Under the pieces are notes generated by a model. It was given only the letters and a program-made list of their open reading frames with translations, had not been told where the DNA came from and ran no database searches. The position numbers and the translations under genes are program-made. 35,555 bases of DNA, taken from Lachnospiraceae bacterium (GTDB lineage: Bacteria; Bacillota; Clostridia; Lachnospirales; Lachnospiraceae). Every line of letters begins with the position of its first letter. Within the stretch, counting starts at the first letter, position 1. Shown piece after piece: positions 33,103 through 35,555 of the stretch. The stretch lies in contig JAKSSA010000025.1 in NCBI GenBank assembly GCA_024403335.1, positions 1 through 35,555 of the forward strand, written 5' to 3'.

Positions 33103-33750
33103 ATGGCAGTTTGGATTATTATTTGCATGATTATAGGCTACTTTTTTGGAACCTTTCCAACCGGTTTATTAATTGGTAAAGCGATGGATGTAGATATCAG
33201 AAAATCAGGAAGTGGAAATATTGGTAGTACCAATGCTTTGAGAGTACTTGGAGCTAAACCTGGTGCAATGACCTTGATAGGTGATATGATAAAATGTGCC
33301 CTTGCTTTTTTGTTGTGTTACCTTTGTTTTAAAAATCATTTTATTGATGCTTATGGTGATACAAAATTTATGGCATTAACTGTAGGCTTGGGAGCTACTT
33401 TAGGACATAATTTTCCTTTTTTCCTTAAATTTAAAGGAGGTAAAGGCGTTGCCTGCCTTGCTGCAACTGCTTTATTATTCGATTGGAGATTGTTTATCCT
33501 TGGTATTGTGACTTTTACAGTAATAACTTTAACCACTAAATATGTGTCAGTAGCTTCAATGTGCTGCGGTATAGGATTCTCAATTTGGGTTGTAGTATGT
33601 ACTACAGAACCAAAAGTTTTATCTTATATTTTTACACTTTGTTTTCTTTCTCTGAATATTTTAAGACATATTCCGAATATAAAAAGATTGATTAATCATA
33701 ATGAAAATAAGGTTTCAATCGGAAAAAAGAAGAAACAGAGTGCTGAATGA
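33103..33750 (+). CDS. plsY: Glycerol-3-phosphate acyltransferase PlsY
   Basis: PlsY transfers the acyl group from acyl-phosphate (made by PlsX) to glycerol-3-phosphate in the membrane. The conserved cytoplasmic loops are visible: IRKSGSGNIGSTNALRVLG, then LGHNFPFFLKFKGGKGVA, then SLNILRHIPNIKRL. Several hydrophobic membrane segments lie between them. It has 215 residues with a basic tail (KKKKQ). TAGGAG precedes the ATG. It overlaps the NlpC/P60 gene by four bases. der-plsY order is common in Firmicutes. Confidence 0.95.
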   Translation: MAVWIIICMIIGYFFGTFPTGLLIGKAMDVDIRKSGSGNIGSTNALRVLGAKPGAMTLIGDMIKCALAFLLCYLCFKNHFIDAYGDTKFMALTVGLGATLGHNFPFFLKFKGGKGVACLAATALLFDWRLFILGIVTFTVITLTTKYVSVASMCCGIGFSIWVVVCTTEPKVLSYIFTLCFLSLNILRHIPNIKRLINHNENKVSIGKKKKQSAE

Positions 33751-34937
33751 AAAAGTTTGTAAGTTTATTGCTTTTATTTTGTTTTATTTCCACTATTTTT
33801 TCATATTCTAAAACCAATGCTTTAACAATTAATGAAAATATAGAAGAAGTAAATCAGTTAATATCAGCAGAAAAATCTAATAATGAAAATTTTGAAGGCG
33901 AGGTATCTCTCGCCGGTTTTTCGTTTGCATTAAACCGCTATTATGATGAAGCAAAGATAAATCCTTCTATTAATAATTCAGCTTATCTTTATTCACCTGA
34001 AAAAATAATACCTAAGAATATCGCCATAGTTAAAGAACTTGATTCATCTAACCTTAATATTAGAAAAAGTGCTTCAACTTCTTCTGACATAGTAGGTAAG
34101 TTACCTAAAGGCGGAGCGTGCATTATAAAGAATTTGGTAAAAGATTCTAAAGGTACTGAATGGGCTTTGGTTGAAAGTGGTGAGGTTACAGGCTATTGTG
34201 TTACTAAATATTTGTACATGAACGACGAGGCTATCGCTAAATGTGATGAAGTTGGTAAAAAAATAGCCACTGTCAAAAAGGGTGTTACTCACCTTAATGT
34301 TCGTTCAATGCCTAATACTGTTTCAGAAATCATGTATTATGTTGATGAAGATGAACAGTTCAATGTCAGTAATGAAATGATTATTACAAAGGATGATAAG
34401 AGATGTCAGGCCTGGGTTTCAATCATATTATCAGGTGACAGAGATGATGATGATAGTGACGGATATCGTATCGCATATATAGCAAAACAGTATGTTTCTA
34501 TTTCCTATGAATTTAATTGGGCGAGCAGTATGACTAAGTATGGCGAAGGAGTCAGCCCTAAAAGAGTGGAAATGCTTGATTACGCCATGACTTTTATAGG
34601 AACTCCATATGTTTTTGGTGGAAATTCTCTGACGAAGGGAATAGATTGCTCAGGTTTTTGTAAACAAATGTATGAATATATCGGTTATACGATTCCAAGA
34701 ATATCATATGTTATTGCAGCTGATAAATCAGGAAAGGAAATATCAGTTGAAGAACTGATACCTGGTGATTTAGTATTTTATAGCGAATATTCTGATGGAA
34801 GAATATCACATGTTGCAATGTATTTAGGTGATAATAAAATAATTCATTCAAGTGTTTCTACCAATGGTATTGGTATAAGTACGATGACAAGATTTTTTTC
34901 AAAAGTAGTTAAAGCAGTAAGATTTATAGAGGATTAA
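33747..34937 (+). CDS. Secreted SH3-domain NlpC/P60 peptidoglycan hydrolase
   Basis: This is a predicted exported cell-wall endopeptidase. A signal peptide covers about residues 1-25 (KKFVSLLLLFCFISTIFSY core). Two bacterial SH3-like domains follow: one with NLNIRKSASTSSDIVGKLPKG (about 102-122) and one with HLNVRSMPNTVSEIMYYV (182-199). The NlpC/P60 catalytic domain is at about 272-396, with the catalytic cysteine C301 (DCSGF), histidine H355 (SHVAMYLG) and a third polar residue near H367. It has 396 residues. It overlaps plsY by four bases (ATGA). The substrate is probably peptide cross-links of peptidoglycan, by family. Confidence 0.92.
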   Translation: MKKFVSLLLLFCFISTIFSYSKTNALTINENIEEVNQLISAEKSNNENFEGEVSLAGFSFALNRYYDEAKINPSINNSAYLYSPEKIIPKNIAIVKELDSSNLNIRKSASTSSDIVGKLPKGGACIIKNLVKDSKGTEWALVESGEVTGYCVTKYLYMNDEAIAKCDEVGKKIATVKKGVTHLNVRSMPNTVSEIMYYVDEDEQFNVSNEMIITKDDKRCQAWVSIILSGDRDDDDSDGYRIAYIAKQYVSISYEFNWASSMTKYGEGVSPKRVEMLDYAMTFIGTPYVFGGNSLTKGIDCSGFCKQMYEYIGYTIPRISYVIAADKSGKEISVEELIPGDLVFYSEYSDGRISHVAMYLGDNKIIHSSVSTNGIGISTMTRFFSKVVKAVRFIED

Positions 34938-34938
34938 A

Positions 34939-35555
34939 ATGGCTGAAGCAAAACTTTCTCCTATGATGGAGCAGTATGTTAAAACTAAAGAACAGTATAA
35001 AGATTGTATTCTGATGTATCGTGTCGGTGATTTTTTTGAAATGTTTTTTGATGACGCGATTTTAGTTTCAAAGGAGCTTGAACTTGTTTTAACCGGAAAG
35101 GAATGCGGCCTTGAAGAAAAAGCTCCCATGGCAGGAATTCCTTTTCACGCAGTTGATAACTACATTTCAAAGCTTTTGTCAAAGGGATATAAGGTTGCAG
35201 TATGTGATCAGGTTGAAGATCCTAAGCTTGCAAAGGGCTTAGTAAAACGAGAAATAACAAAAATCGTAACACCTGGAACGAATACAAATGTACTTGATTT
35301 AGATGAAACCAAGAATAATTACATCTTTTGTGTTTTTGGTTTTTCTTCTGAGTTTGGAATCGCAGTATGTGATGTTTCTACAGGTGACTTTTATGCGATG
35401 AAAGTCAATTCAGTCAGAAACTTGATTAATGAAATACAAAAATATACTCCTAAAGAGCTAGTAGGAAATAGTGCTTTGATAATGGCATCAATTCCTGAAG
35501 GAGAACTGCTGCAAAGATTTAATTTAAGATTGCAGATTATTAGTGATACATATTT
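34939..35555 (+). CDS. mutS: DNA mismatch repair protein MutS, N-terminal part, cut by window end
   Basis: MutS recognises mismatches and small loops and starts repair. The 205 or so residues visible belong to the N-terminal mismatch-recognition domain and the start of the connector domain. The F-x-E motif that touches the mismatch is within GDFFEMFFDDA (the F-x-E of FFEMF). PMAGIPFHAVDNYISKLL and KITKIVTPGT are also typical, except that the visible text reads EITKIVTPGT. The reading frame is open to the last base, so the gene continues past the window. GAGG lies six or so bases before ATG 34939, which is one base after the P60 stop. Confidence 0.95.
   Translation, partial: MAEAKLSPMMEQYVKTKEQYKDCILMYRVGDFFEMFFDDAILVSKELELVLTGKECGLEEKAPMAGIPFHAVDNYISKLLSKGYKVAVCDQVEDPKLAKGLVKREITKIVTPGTNTNVLDLDETKNNYIFCVFGFSSEFGIAVCDVSTGDFYAMKVNSVRNLINEIQKYTPKELVGNSALIMASIPEGELLQRFNLRLQIISDTY

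Noticed and set aside
1-35555. Mobile elements, CRISPR arrays, tRNA or rRNA genes, prophage
   Set aside because: No transposase, integrase, phage gene, regular repeat array or tRNA-like fold was seen. All gene contents are core chromosomal.

Overview
The window is a compact, AT-rich stretch of chromosome. Every gene lies on the + strand, Shine-Dalgarno sites are strong (GGAGG) and the gene order is Firmicutes-like. The order smc-ftsY, ylxM-ffh-rpsP-khpA-rimM-trmD-rplS, ylqH-yraN-rbgA-rnhB and DUF512-der-plsY, together with a recA-recX pair under a Bacillus/Clostridium-type LexA box, points to the class Clostridia, most likely Lachnospiraceae. That family placement is an inference from gene order and protein character, not from a search.

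Layout. (1) 1-4102: rimO and pgsA overlap and end at a strong terminator. A gap of roughly 380 bp follows, then a GerMN-type lipoprotein gene coupled to a HI0933/BaiN-type flavoprotein. (2) 4166-7630: cmk, ispH and rpsA overlap one another. A terminator then sits directly against the ribosome-binding site of an orphan cheR. (3) 7643-14198: plsX-acpP, an internal hairpin, rnc, smc and ftsY (fatty-acid initiation, RNA processing, chromosome structure, SRP receptor). (4) 14220-16141: recA behind a sigma-A promoter with two LexA-like boxes, a terminator, then recX. (5) 16187-21044: a five-gene sodium-pump biotin decarboxylase/transcarboxylase operon with its own promoter and terminator. (6) 21112-24269: a second promoter-terminator unit with an Hpt-domain protein, a SpoU rRNA methylase, an unknown secreted acidic protein and ylxM. 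(7) 24255-28096: ffh, rpsP, khpA, rimM, trmD and rplS (protein targeting and ribosome maturation). (8) 28143-35555: ylqH, yraN, rbgA, rnhB, a DUF512 radical-SAM-like protein, der, plsY, an SH3/NlpC-P60 hydrolase and the start of mutS, which runs off the window.

Most genes are housekeeping. I see no tRNA, rRNA, CRISPR array, insertion sequence or phage. The less ordinary parts are the carboxyltransferase cluster, which joins a CoA-ester-type and a pyruvate/oxaloacetate-type carboxyltransferase on one biotin carrier and one membrane pump; the paired LexA boxes of recA; several terminators placed directly before the ribosome-binding site of a low-abundance gene; a likely leaderless ylqH; and the unknown secreted protein inside an rRNA-methylase/SRP neighbourhood. 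I found no convincing wholly new system.
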